64,000 nucleotides of DNA. Source: an uncultured Lachnospiraceae bacterium (GTDB lineage Bacteria > Bacillota > Clostridia > Lachnospirales > Lachnospiraceae). The notes beneath the pieces are model-generated. The model was not told the DNA's origin and made no database searches. It saw nothing but the letters and a program-made list of their open reading frames with translations. How positions within the stretch are numbered: position 1 is the stretch's first letter; the number at the start of each line of letters is the position of its first letter. The position numbers were made by a program, and so were the translations under genes. Location of the stretch: positions 21,192 to 85,191 of the forward strand of contig CAKRIL010000009.1 in assembly GCA_934343915.1 (NCBI GenBank). The letters are read 5' to 3'. Positions 42,985 to 51,401 of this stretch are shown piece by piece.

Positions 42985-44457
42985 TTACTGCTGAGTATCC
43001 GCAGGTGCGGTCTCATCAGCCGGCTGTGTATCCTCCTCTGTCTGAGTCTCTGTCGGCGGATTAATCACGGCATTAAGTGCATTAAGTCTTGCCGTCACAT
43101 CCGGAACATACTGTGACTGAGGGTAATCTGTCAGGAATTTCTCATAGTAATCCGCAGCCGTCTGCTCATCATCATTCTCCTCATGGCATAAGCCGAGATA
43201 ATAAGCAGCAGCGTCATTCGTGTCATCATATATAAGAGCCGCCGCAAAATAATTGGCTGCTGAAATATAATCCTTCTCAAGGAAAGCCTTGGTTCCCTGC
43301 GAATAGAAGCGGTCCGCTCCTCCGCTGCTGGCTTCAAGCATCGTATTGTATACATTCTTGGCCGTCTGAGTAGGAAGAAGTGCAACATCTATCTTCTGCA
43401 AAAGCACAAGTGCCTCCGCAAAGTTGTAGTTCACATACGCCTCTGCCGCATCAATAAGAAGAGAATACATATTGGATTCTCCGCTCTCACCCGTGTACCC
43501 TGAAAGCTCTCTCGACAGGTTATCCCTCTCCGTCGTGAGTGTCTCAATCTGCGACTTTAAGTTAGCCATATCAACCGAGTTGGCTGCAAGCTGCTCGCTG
43601 TAATCAAGCACAATCTGCCTGTTCTCATAGTTGACGCTCGAAATCTTCGACGGCACGATAAGATACCACACAAGCGCGGCTCCTATCACAACTCCAAGCA
43701 GAATGCTGAGCACCGTGAATATTCCGTTGCTCGGCTCCTTGTATGAGTTCGGAGGAATGATAACATCATGTCCGCTGACATTCTCAATGTCGACAGCCTT
43801 CTTCTTTCTCTTAAAGATTACCTCCGTGTCCTTATCCTCATCACCCGTGCTGCCGTCTATCTCGGATATATAGCGGAGCGCAAGCGTGTTGTTCCTGTCC
43901 GTCTTAAGTACTCTCTGAAAGCACTTCTTCGCCCTCTCCGGCTGACCGTCCTTCCACAAGAGAAGTCCGAGCAAAAGTCCCGCCTTAATAAGCTTCGGAT
44001 TCATGGTCACGACCTTCTTAAGCTGTATCGTAGCCATGTCAGCCGCGCCTTCCTTGGCGTACTTAAGTGATATATTGAAACGTCTTATAGCCTGATTCAT
44101 CATGTCAAGCTTATTCGGATTATCCTGAACCTTCTTTATATATACCTCTGCGACATTGCGCTCCGGCTTGAGATTCTTACTCACAACCCACTCCGAGAGA
44201 GCCATAACAACCTCACCCATCTCAAAGTACACAAGTCCCAAGAGGTTCCTTGCCTTGATATTCTTTTTGTTAATGCTGAGACTTGTCCGAAGACTCTCTG
44301 CCGCTCCCGACAGATCTCTCACCTTCGCCTTCTCAAGTCCCTGATTATAATATGTGTTAGAAGCCTTAACGACAACCTTGTATACTGATACATCGGCACC
44401 ACACTTAAGGCAGTAATCACTGTTGTCAAGCTGACTGTTGCATCTGTAACACTTCAT
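42985..44457 (-). CDS. Membrane-anchored TPR protein with N-terminal zinc ribbon
   Basis: A 490-residue protein. Residues 1-25 form a zinc ribbon (CYRCNSQLDNSDYCLKCG). About 30-215 hold tetratricopeptide repeats, and one membrane helix lies near 250-272 (LSILLGVVIGAALVWYLIV). A coiled coil covers about 280-330, and further TPR units occupy about 340-460. The tail is Thr/Glu/Pro-rich (PPTETQTEEDTQ). It is probably a scaffold linking cytoplasm and cell surface; no enzymatic domain is seen. It follows folC and a 47-aa gene in the same direction and is closed by a good terminator. Confidence 0.85.
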   Translation of the reverse strand: MKCYRCNSQLDNSDYCLKCGADVSVYKVVVKASNTYYNQGLEKAKVRDLSGAAESLRTSLSINKKNIKARNLLGLVYFEMGEVVMALSEWVVSKNLKPERNVAEVYIKKVQDNPNKLDMMNQAIRRFNISLKYAKEGAADMATIQLKKVVTMNPKLIKAGLLLGLLLWKDGQPERAKKCFQRVLKTDRNNTLALRYISEIDGSTGDEDKDTEVIFKRKKKAVDIENVSGHDVIIPPNSYKEPSNGIFTVLSILLGVVIGAALVWYLIVPSKISSVNYENRQIVLDYSEQLAANSVDMANLKSQIETLTTERDNLSRELSGYTGESGESNMYSLLIDAAEAYVNYNFAEALVLLQKIDVALLPTQTAKNVYNTMLEASSGGADRFYSQGTKAFLEKDYISAANYFAAALIYDDTNDAAAYYLGLCHEENDDEQTAADYYEKFLTDYPQSQYVPDVTARLNALNAVINPPTETQTEEDTQPADETAPADTQQ

Positions 44458-44489
44458 TCTTATTCCTCTCTGTGTCCTGTCAGAATCAA

Positions 44490-44633
44490 TTACTTATTGT
44501 CGATGGTCTTGCTTATAATCTTGTCAATAATGTCCGTAACATCAACGATGTTATTGCCATATATCGCATTCTCAGCCTCATCAACTTCCTGGCTTGGCTG
44601 GAACTTCTTTATTTCCTCATCAAAATCAATCAT
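44490..44633 (-). CDS. Small acidic protein (47 aa) between folC and the TPR gene
   Basis: ATG at 44633 is preceded by ATGGAGAATACA, where GGAG serves as the ribosome site; an in-frame ATG at 44645 would add four residues. The product, MIDFDEEIKKFQPSQEVDEA and then ENAIYGNNIVDVTDIIDKI plus a short tail, is hydrophilic and has a predicted C-terminal helix. No family is recognised. Spacing of 26 bp from folC and 32 bp to the TPR gene fits one operon. Confidence 0.6.
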   Translation of the reverse strand: MIDFDEEIKKFQPSQEVDEAENAIYGNNIVDVTDIIDKIISKTIDNK

Positions 44634-44659
44634 TGTATTCTCCATTCTAAATGAACTTA

Positions 44660-45958
44660 TTAAATATATTGTCCTATTATGCGCTTAACCTCCCCCACAA
44701 GGTAAAGCGAACCTGCAATAAATATTCTGTCCTTCTCCTGTCTTATCGACAGCACACGGCTTATCGCATCCCCTGCTGTCCCGGCAAGATATACAGGCTT
44801 ATCCGTATATCTGCGGAAGGTATCAAGGAATACACTTCCCGGCATAGCCCTGTTAGTATATTCAACCGTACAGACCACATACTCATCAAATGCGCCCGAT
44901 TCACATATCTCCTTTATCATGGCATCATAATCCTTATCTGCCACCGCGGAGAACATTAAGAGCTGTCTCGTATCCTTCATCGACACGGCAGTCTCTAAGA
45001 ATGCTCTTATTCCGTCCTCATTGTGTGCCCCGTCCACATATATATCGGGTCTTAATTCCTCCATGCGTCCTTCCCAGAATGCGGTCTTAATTCCCGTATG
45101 TATTATATCCTGTGTAAGTCTGCTCTCTGTATCGCTCTCCTTAAGCCATGCAAGTGCCGTAGCCGCGAGCGATGCATTCCACACCTGATACAGTGCCGCA
45201 CTTCCGACAGAGAGCAACTCATTATTATAATATCTGTTATTAAGTGAAAAATCAATAAATTTACCTTTTTTTTCGATGCATGACACCTTGGTATCATCAA
45301 TCACTTCATACGGAGCCTTACGCTCAACCGCTGTTCTCTCAATAACTCCTCTTACCCTTTTATCTCCTCCGTAGAATACAAGCGGTACTCCCGGCTTAAT
45401 TATTCCGGCTTTCTCACCCGCAATCTCCTCAATCGTGTTCCCAAGCACATGCATATGGTCCATGCTCACACTGGTAATAACCGTCATAAGAGGCTTCCTG
45501 ACAACATTGGTAGAGTCAAGTCTTCCGCCCATTCCGGTCTCGAGAACTATATACTCAGCCTTCTGCTCCTTAAAAATAAGCATTGCCATTCCGAACAAAA
45601 ACTCAAAATAAGCCGGATGCTTACCACCCGACTGTTCCATCCTGTGTGCTGCCTCTAATACCGTTCTGTAAGCCCTGTCGAATATCTCATCTGATACAGG
45701 TATGTTGTCCATCTGTATTCTCTCGTTAATCCTTACAAGATGGGGTGAAATAAAAAGCCCCGTCCTGTGTCCCGCCTTAACAAGTGTATTGGATATATAC
45801 GAACACACCGAACCCTTTCCGTTGGTTCCGGCAACATGTATAATCTTCATATGTGATGTATCTATTCCAAGCACATCCAATAAAATCTCTGTATTTTTAA
45901 GCTCCGTCTTACCTGCAAACTTTGGTATGGAGTTGATATATTCTTCCGCTTCCGTCAT
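44660..45958 (-). CDS. folC: Folylpolyglutamate synthase / dihydrofolate synthase
   Basis: A 432-residue Mur-ligase-fold enzyme that adds glutamate to folates (and possibly to dihydropteroate). The P-loop is HVAGTNGKGSVCSYIS (about residues 41-56); the second motif is TSVSMDHMHVLGNTIEEIAGEKAGI (as SVSMDHMHVLGNTIEEIAGE). The C-terminal domain has DGAHNEDGI. All signature residues are present and the length is normal. It is the first gene of folC-47aa-TPR; the J-domain operon lies upstream. Confidence 0.93.
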   Translation of the reverse strand: MTEAEEYINSIPKFAGKTELKNTEILLDVLGIDTSHMKIIHVAGTNGKGSVCSYISNTLVKAGHRTGLFISPHLVRINERIQMDNIPVSDEIFDRAYRTVLEAAHRMEQSGGKHPAYFEFLFGMAMLIFKEQKAEYIVLETGMGGRLDSTNVVRKPLMTVITSVSMDHMHVLGNTIEEIAGEKAGIIKPGVPLVFYGGDKRVRGVIERTAVERKAPYEVIDDTKVSCIEKKGKFIDFSLNNRYYNNELLSVGSAALYQVWNASLAATALAWLKESDTESRLTQDIIHTGIKTAFWEGRMEELRPDIYVDGAHNEDGIRAFLETAVSMKDTRQLLMFSAVADKDYDAMIKEICESGAFDEYVVCTVEYTNRAMPGSVFLDTFRRYTDKPVYLAGTAGDAISRVLSIRQEKDRIFIAGSLYLVGEVKRIIGQYI

Positions 45959-46060
45959 CTTGACTGTCCTTCATTCTCTTAATTTTGCCCCCGGCATCAT
46001 CATCTTATATCTTTTACTATGGAAGTGCAAGAATATTTTATCGCAAAAAACGACATTGCA

Positions 46061-46747
46061 TCAGCAGAAGCAGCCTCCGCACATCATATTGAGACAGCAC
46101 AGCTTTGTAAGACAGCTGCTGCACTCATTCGCCTGATATACCTGACCGCCGTAGGTACGTCCCATGTCTGCGTACCACTCGGTTCCGTTCTCCATGGCTG
46201 ATGCGAACTGCGCGTACTCGGTGTTGCCCGGCTCAAGCTGATGCGCCATCTTAGCGTCCGCCTTGGCATTGACCATATTGCCGAGACCTCTGTTAGCCAT
46301 CGCATGAAGATAATACCAGCGTGCGTTGTGGTCATCAATATCATTGAGAACATTCATCGCCTCCTTATAGTAGCCATGGCTTAAATAATCCATCGCCGCA
46401 TTGAGGCGCTGCGTCTGGGCATCCTGCGTCCTCCGTGTATTCTGGTACCCTGCAAAGCCTCCGAAACCGCCAAATCCGCCAAAACCTTCAAAAGGATTCT
46501 GTCCATATGCGCCCTGCCCGTAAGCCCTGTCGTCATAATCGTAAGCCGATGTATGATTCTCCTTCGCCTTCACAATCTGGTCATAGGCAGCCTGAACCTC
46601 TTTGAACTTCTCCTCGGCTGCTGCCTTGTTCGGATTGTTGATGTTCGCGTCAGGGTGATACTTTCTGCTGAGCTTTCTGTATGCTTTTTTTATTTCTTCG
46701 TCAGATGCATTGGGTGACACACCCAACACACTATATGGATCTCTCAT
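46061..46747 (-). CDS. J-domain (DnaJ-like) protein with Cys-rich C-terminus
   Basis: A 228-residue protein. A J-domain at 1-68 contains intact HPD (31-33, in KYHPDAN). A Gly/Phe-rich spacer (GGFGGFGGFAGYQ) follows, and helical TPR-like sequence covers about 110-200. The tail CSSCLTKLCCLNMMCGGCFC carries eight Cys in about 20 residues. It probably recruits DnaK to a specific client; the Cys tail could bind metal or a lipid anchor. Start overlaps the DUF5685 gene stop by four bases (ATGA). Confidence 0.88.
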   Translation of the reverse strand: MRDPYSVLGVSPNASDEEIKKAYRKLSRKYHPDANINNPNKAAAEEKFKEVQAAYDQIVKAKENHTSAYDYDDRAYGQGAYGQNPFEGFGGFGGFGGFAGYQNTRRTQDAQTQRLNAAMDYLSHGYYKEAMNVLNDIDDHNARWYYLHAMANRGLGNMVNAKADAKMAHQLEPGNTEYAQFASAMENGTEWYADMGRTYGGQVYQANECSSCLTKLCCLNMMCGGCFC

Positions 46748-47598
46748 CTTTTTCCTTTCCGTGGTTCTGCCTTAGGATTCTTTTTCTCGTTATAGCGTCC
46801 CCATATTCCCGAATACAAAATATTCCGCAGAATATCAACATTCTCAAGTATCGGGAGCTTCTCGAACCCTGCTGCCGCTCCCGCTCCCATCATCATAAGC
46901 ATATCGTATGCCTTAGCATCTATCTGTTCCCTGCTCATGCCCGCTTTTACAAGTTGCACGAACGGATTGTAGCTGTCATCCTTCTCGTCCTTTTCAAGGT
47001 CATCATAAGCATCCATAAGATAGATGAACTTGCCAAGGTAAAATCCAAGCTGTCTGAGGTATTGTGACCATTCATCCTCTCGGTAACACAAAAGCTCCGC
47101 CATCATTCTTCCCGTACATCCGGCTATCTTGTCAAAGTCCTTCTCGTTGGCATCCTCACACGCCTTGTTCTCGACAATGTAATTCTTAACAGCCTTTGCC
47201 TGCCGCGGATTCTCCATAACCGCCTTGCGGCATCTGCGCTTTAACAGTCCCGCCATAACAAGAGCCTTGAGGTCTCTGTCGTCCTCCCAGTCATCGAGCA
47301 GCTTATAATATGTCAAAAGCATATTCATATCCGCACCGTAATCGGAAAAGCGGTTGCAATACGCCTCATGTCCCGCCGCCGGATGCACTATGCAGCGCTC
47401 CTTCATATGAACACTCTTCTCCTCATAAAGGCTTGTAAGAAGAAGCGTCACGAAGGTCATGTCATAGGTCAGCGTGCACTGACCAAGCAGCCCGTATCTC
47501 TTCTTAAGGGCATGGCACAGTCCGCAGTAGAATGCGTGGTACTTATCGTAGTCCTTCACTTTAAGTTCTGCTTTGTTAATCGTCACATAACCAAACAT
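46744..47598 (-). CDS. DUF5685-family protein
   Basis: A 284-residue, mostly helical protein starting MFGYVTINKAELKVKDYDKY, the family's typical N-terminus with a C-G-L-C motif (AFYCGLCHAL) and later conserved Cys/His (CIVHPAAGHEAYCNRFSDYG). A metal site is likely. Start at 47598 uses AAGGTGAGCTG and overlaps the preceding stop as TGATG. Function is unknown; the fixed neighbours, a zinc-ribbon membrane protein before and a J-domain protein after, suggest a shared pathway. Confidence 0.85.
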   Translation of the reverse strand: MFGYVTINKAELKVKDYDKYHAFYCGLCHALKKRYGLLGQCTLTYDMTFVTLLLTSLYEEKSVHMKERCIVHPAAGHEAYCNRFSDYGADMNMLLTYYKLLDDWEDDRDLKALVMAGLLKRRCRKAVMENPRQAKAVKNYIVENKACEDANEKDFDKIAGCTGRMMAELLCYREDEWSQYLRQLGFYLGKFIYLMDAYDDLEKDEKDDSYNPFVQLVKAGMSREQIDAKAYDMLMMMGAGAAAGFEKLPILENVDILRNILYSGIWGRYNEKKNPKAEPRKGKR

Positions 47599-48011
47599 CA
47601 GCTCACCTTTATAAATTGATTTTTGCACTTAGGGCAGGTTATGCATATCTTACCCTTGCCCTTCGGAACCCTTATGTTCTGCCCGCACTTTTTGCATCTG
47701 TAAATGTGGTGTGTCTTTCTCTCCTTGAATCTGAGCTTCCATGTATTAAAAAAGCCTCTTATGTGCTTAGTGCAGCCCACATACATGAGATTTTCCTTAT
47801 ATCTTTTCGTTGTGTTCTTCGACAGCATTCGAAAATATGAATACACCAGCAGTGCCAGTGCGATAAGGTACATAATGTTTCCCAGAAAAATTGATAACAG
47901 CAGACAAGCTATGGAGCAGCCGAACAAAAAGCGGTTGAACCGGTCTACGCCATACCTTCCCTGCATGAAGCGATACATCTTTGAACGAAAGTTGTTCATG
48001 AAGTTTCCCAT
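47598..48011 (-). CDS. Small membrane protein with C-terminal zinc ribbon
   Basis: A 137-residue protein with two closely spaced hydrophobic segments at about 28-60 and a basic linker. A zinc ribbon occupies about 103-130 (CKKCGQNIRVPKGKGKICIT, then CPKC). ATG follows GCAAGGAGACACTCT. It is the first gene of a tightly overlapped three-gene operon with the DUF5685 and J-domain genes. Function is not known; zinc-ribbon membrane proteins of this type may bind nucleic acid or act as assembly factors. Confidence 0.82.
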   Translation of the reverse strand: MGNFMNNFRSKMYRFMQGRYGVDRFNRFLFGCSIACLLLSIFLGNIMYLIALALLVYSYFRMLSKNTTKRYKENLMYVGCTKHIRGFFNTWKLRFKERKTHHIYRCKKCGQNIRVPKGKGKICITCPKCKNQFIKVS

Positions 48012-48053
48012 AGAGTGTCTCCTTGCAGTTGTAATACTATTTTAATAACGGAC

Positions 48054-48194
48054 GTTGTGTAAATCTTCTATATTACCGCTTGGCACGCTCCCGCTACGTT
48101 TTGCTACGCAGCAGTGCATAATCGGCTATAACACAGCCGATAAGCACTGGCGAGCAAAAAGTACCAAGCTTGCAATATAGAAGATTTATACAAC
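48054..48194. repeat. Family B palindromic element, copy B3
   Basis: About 141 bp. Outer arms GTTGTGTAAATCTTCTATATT and its near-exact complement (48171-48194) flank nested stems TTGG/CCAA, TTTTGCT/AGCAAAA, CAGTGC/GCACTG and ATCGGCT/AGCCGAT. The core GGCACGCTCCCGCTACGTTT is shared with B1 on the opposite strand. It lies about 40 bp upstream of the zinc-ribbon gene start, in a 360-bp gene-free gap. Confidence 0.75.
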
Positions 48195-48373
48195 TGTTTC
48201 GTACCTAAAGCTATATTTCATAATTACCTGCTCAATACTTGAACCGGCAGTTATGTCTTGTTCATTATGAACAGTTACTAGGATAACACATTATGGTGAA
48301 AATGTCTGTTAAATAAGTATAAACTTATGATTAATGTTAGATTAAGCCGGAGCCGGTTTGCCCGGTGATGGTT
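48195..48373. other. Gene-free spacer after hisC
   Basis: AT-rich. A GC-rich hairpin-like stretch with CCGG repeats near 48346-48370 could end the hisC transcript but has no T-run. Nothing else is seen. Confidence 0.4.
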
Positions 48374-49456
48374 TTATGCTCCTTGTATTTCCCCGACTGC
48401 CTGATAGAAGCGTTCCATCTCCTCATCGGTTCCGATTGTGATTCTGAGGTGCTCGTTCACTCTGGGTGCGGTGAAGTAGCGGACATAGATGTTGCGCTTC
48501 TTAAGCTCACAAAAAAGCTCCTTCGCACTGATTTTTGACGGCTTGGCAAATATGAAGTTCGTCCTGGAATCAGGGAAGGTAAAGCCGAGCTCCTTAAGGC
48601 GCACCTTGGCATTCTCCCTTGTATTTACTATCTTGGCAACAGTGTCTTCAAAATATTTTTTATCCTCAAGCACAGCCGCACCGAGCTCAATTGCAGCCAT
48701 ATTCATAGTGTATGAATTATATGAATACTTCACATCGTTGAGAGCGGCTATAAGCTCTGCATTTCCGATTGCATAGCCGATTCTGAGTCCCGCCATCGAG
48801 CGCGACTTTGAATACGTTCTTACCACAAGCAGATTATCATAATCATTTATGAGGTCAAGTGCGCTCTCCCCTCCGAAATCAATATATGCCTCATCGACTA
48901 TAACTATAACGTCAGGGTTGGCATCAAGAATCTTTTTTATCCCATCAAGCGGCATATATACGCCCGTAGGTGCATTCGGGTTAGGGAAGATTATTCCGCC
49001 GTTCTCCTTACAGTAATCCTCAGGCACAATATTGAAATCATCATCAAGCATAGGTCTTTCATATGGTATATGGTACAAATCAGCCCACACCTCATAGAAT
49101 GAATAGCTCACATCCGGGAAAAGTATCGGCTTGTCCGAGTTAAAAAATGTGAGAAACGACATTGCAATCACATCATCAGAGCCCACTCCGACGAACACCT
49201 GCTTCTCATTCACGCCATATTCCTTAGCAAGTGCTAAGACAAGCTTTGACGCTGCCGGGTCAGGATAAAGGCGGTACTTTTCCACATCCATCTGCTGTGC
49301 CGCCCTGTAAGCTGCCGGTGACGGCGGGTACGGATTCTCATTGGTGTTAAGCTTTATAAGCTTTCCTTCAACCTTAGGCTGCTCGCCCGGAACATACGGA
49401 ACAACCTTGCGTATATTTTCTTTCCACTTCTTGGTCTGCATAATTTCATCCTGCAT
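48374..49456 (-). CDS. hisC: Histidinol-phosphate aminotransferase
   Basis: A 360-residue fold-type I PLP enzyme that converts imidazole-acetol phosphate and glutamate to histidinol phosphate. Visible landmarks are LNTNENPYPPSP at the N-terminus, GSDDVIAMSFLTF, FPNPNAPTG, the DEAYIDF Asp and the PLP Lys in TYSKSRSMAGLRIG. A C-terminal Arg region is present (RYFTAPRVNEHLRITIG). No other his genes are nearby; it follows another aminotransferase gene by 31 bp. Activity on aromatic amino acids is a known alternative for the family. Confidence 0.9.
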   Translation of the reverse strand: MQDEIMQTKKWKENIRKVVPYVPGEQPKVEGKLIKLNTNENPYPPSPAAYRAAQQMDVEKYRLYPDPAASKLVLALAKEYGVNEKQVFVGVGSDDVIAMSFLTFFNSDKPILFPDVSYSFYEVWADLYHIPYERPMLDDDFNIVPEDYCKENGGIIFPNPNAPTGVYMPLDGIKKILDANPDVIVIVDEAYIDFGGESALDLINDYDNLLVVRTYSKSRSMAGLRIGYAIGNAELIAALNDVKYSYNSYTMNMAAIELGAAVLEDKKYFEDTVAKIVNTRENAKVRLKELGFTFPDSRTNFIFAKPSKISAKELFCELKKRNIYVRYFTAPRVNEHLRITIGTDEEMERFYQAVGEIQGA

Positions 49457-49487
49457 AGTAATCCTCCGACATGAATTAATATCTTAT

Positions 49488-50678
49488 CTATCTGATTCCA
49501 AGCTCCTCGGCAACAAGCGCGAACTTGTCAAGTGCCTTAACAATGGTCTCATACGCCACACAGTATGCGATTCTTACATAGCCTGCACATGCAAATGAGC
49601 TTCCCGGAACAACGAGTATATTGTGCTTTTTCGCTGTCTCAACAAGCTTTGCCTCATCCTTATCCGGAGCCTTTACCCACAGATAGAATGCTCCCTGCGG
49701 CTTGATGCACTCAAAGCCGAGCTTCGTAAGTCCCTCATACAATGCCTTTCTGTTCTTGTCGTATGCCGCAACATTCACTTCAACATCAAGACATCTTGCC
49801 ACCGCGCGCTGCATGAGTGTAGGTGCATTGACAAAGCCCAGTATTCTTGTGGCAACACTTGCTGCCGACTGAAGCATCTTAGCATCAACAACCTCATCAG
49901 GGATTACAAGATATCCGATTCTCTCGCCCGGAAGTGACAATGACTTGCTGAAGGAATATCCGACAATCGTATTGTCATAGTACTTTGTAAGGAATGGTAC
50001 AACCGCCCCGTCATATACAAGCTCACGGTACGGCTCATCAGCAATGAGATATATTTCCGAACCATACTCCTTCTGCTTTTTGTCCATAATTCCCGCAATT
50101 TTTCTGATTGTATCTTCAGAATACACAACTCCCGAAGGGTTGTTAGGATTATTCACTATGACTGCCTTGGTCTTAGCCGTTATCGCCGCCTCAAAAGCAC
50201 CAAGGTCAGGCATAAATGTGTCCTCATCAGGTGCAACCTCCACAAGCTTTCCGTCATAATTTGCCACATATGAGCGGTACTCTCCAAAATACGGAGCGAA
50301 CGCTATGACCTCATCACCTACATTTAACAGCGACTTAAAAATCACATTCAAGCCTCCTGCCGCACCGACCGTCATAATGATGTTCTCAAATGTAAAATGT
50401 GTCCCGAATCTCTTATTGAGATTGTCCGCAACCGCAGCTCTCACATCAGCATATCCCGGATTGCTTGTATATCCGTGCAGGAATGTGCTCTCCTCCTCGT
50501 CGACAATCGCCTTGATTGCCTCATTCACCTCGTCCGGTGCAGGAACATTCGGGTTGCCGAGGCTGAAATCATACACATTCCCGGCACCGTACTGTGCCGC
50601 AAGCCTCTTTCCCTCCTCGAACATGGCTCTTATGACAGAGCTTCCCTTTACAAGACCGACCATTCTCTCTGAAATCAT
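49488..50678 (-). CDS. Class I/II PLP-dependent aminotransferase (AspC-like)
   Basis: A 396-residue aminotransferase. PLP-site residues are seen in FSLGNPNVP, NNPNNPSGVVY, ADEPYRELVYDG and the Lys in YSFSKSLSLPGERIGYLV. A terminal Arg lies in CAGYVRIAYCV. Substrate is most likely aspartate or another amino acid and cannot be fixed by eye. Start follows AGGAGGAACCGTT. It precedes hisC by 31 bp, suggesting co-transcription. Element A4 lies 50 bp upstream in the same orientation and would be in its leader. Confidence 0.9.
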   Translation of the reverse strand: MISERMVGLVKGSSVIRAMFEEGKRLAAQYGAGNVYDFSLGNPNVPAPDEVNEAIKAIVDEEESTFLHGYTSNPGYADVRAAVADNLNKRFGTHFTFENIIMTVGAAGGLNVIFKSLLNVGDEVIAFAPYFGEYRSYVANYDGKLVEVAPDEDTFMPDLGAFEAAITAKTKAVIVNNPNNPSGVVYSEDTIRKIAGIMDKKQKEYGSEIYLIADEPYRELVYDGAVVPFLTKYYDNTIVGYSFSKSLSLPGERIGYLVIPDEVVDAKMLQSAASVATRILGFVNAPTLMQRAVARCLDVEVNVAAYDKNRKALYEGLTKLGFECIKPQGAFYLWVKAPDKDEAKLVETAKKHNILVVPGSSFACAGYVRIAYCVAYETIVKALDKFALVAEELGIR

Positions 50679-50727
50679 AACGGTTCCTCCTTTTAAGAAT
50701 ATTTACTATAATTTTCATGACACGTCC

Positions 50728-51023
50728 GTGTCAAAACATACAATTAATCGTATAGATGCAGAATCGGTTATATATATGTATATCAGCTCCGTTGTACGAG
50801 GCTAAGTTGTTCTAACGGCTCTTATAATATGTATCATCACCTTCCGCCACCGCCGCAAAGCAGACCTCCATGTCTGCATTGCAGCTTTTCCGACATCCCT
50901 GTCGGAAATGGCTGTACATTCAAAAGAGCCCTAAGAACAACTAAGCCCCTCCCAAAAGTCGTGATATACATATATATAACCGATTCTACACAATTTACTT
51001 TTTATGATTGTATGTTTTGACAC
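50728..51023 (-). repeat. Family A structured element, copy A4
   Basis: A 296-bp element with terminal repeats GTGTCAAAACATACAAT / ATTGTATGTTTTGACAC and a perfect inner 25-bp inverted repeat (50761-50785, 50962-50986). The GGA-loop strand is minus, as for the aminotransferase gene. Loops are C-AGGGAT-G (stem TTTCCGAC/GTCGGAAA) and C-ATGGAG-G (stem GCTGCAA/TTGCGGC with a G-T pair). Junction GCCA/TGGC and internal-loop strands CGACTTTTGGGAG and GTACAACGGAGC are intact. Confidence 0.87.
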
Positions 51024-51100
51024 ATAGGCTTCTGCACCGCGTAATTTTTATCATTAAATAACACGGGCAAATAGCCCTCAAAGCTTTTGGCATGTGTAAC

Positions 51101-51395
51101 GTGTCAAAACATGCTCTACTCCACTGTATCTGCATAATGTTTTACATCTATACATATTACGACTTTTGGGAGAAACTTAGATATTCTTAGAACTCTGTAT
51201 ACAGTCCAGCCAAAATCAGCATGGATGCTGATTTAGAAGCAATGCATACAAGGATGTATGCTTTGCTTCGGTGGCGGACATTATAAATAGCTTTTATCAG
51301 AGTTCTTAGAATGTCTTAGTTTCGTACAACGGAGCTGATATGTATAGATGTAAAACCTTCTATGCACATCAGCACTATCAAGCATGTCATGACAC
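51101..51395 (+). repeat. Family A structured element, copy A5
   Basis: A 295-bp element with terminal repeats GTGTCAAAACATGCT / AGCATGTCATGACAC and a long inner stem. The GGA-loop strand is plus, inverted relative to A4. Loops are C-ATGGAT-G (stem AAATCAGC/GCTGATTT) and C-AAGGAT-G; the second lies in ATACAAGGATGT, an exact match to the CsrA SELEX consensus RUACARGGAUGU. It ends 7 bp from the exporter gene's stop codon. Confidence 0.87.
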
Positions 51396-51401
51396 TGCCC
51401 C

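Noticed and set aside
50728..51395. CRISPR array
   Set aside because: Repeated sequence is present, but as two inverted 295-bp elements, without short direct repeats, uniform spacers or cas genes.
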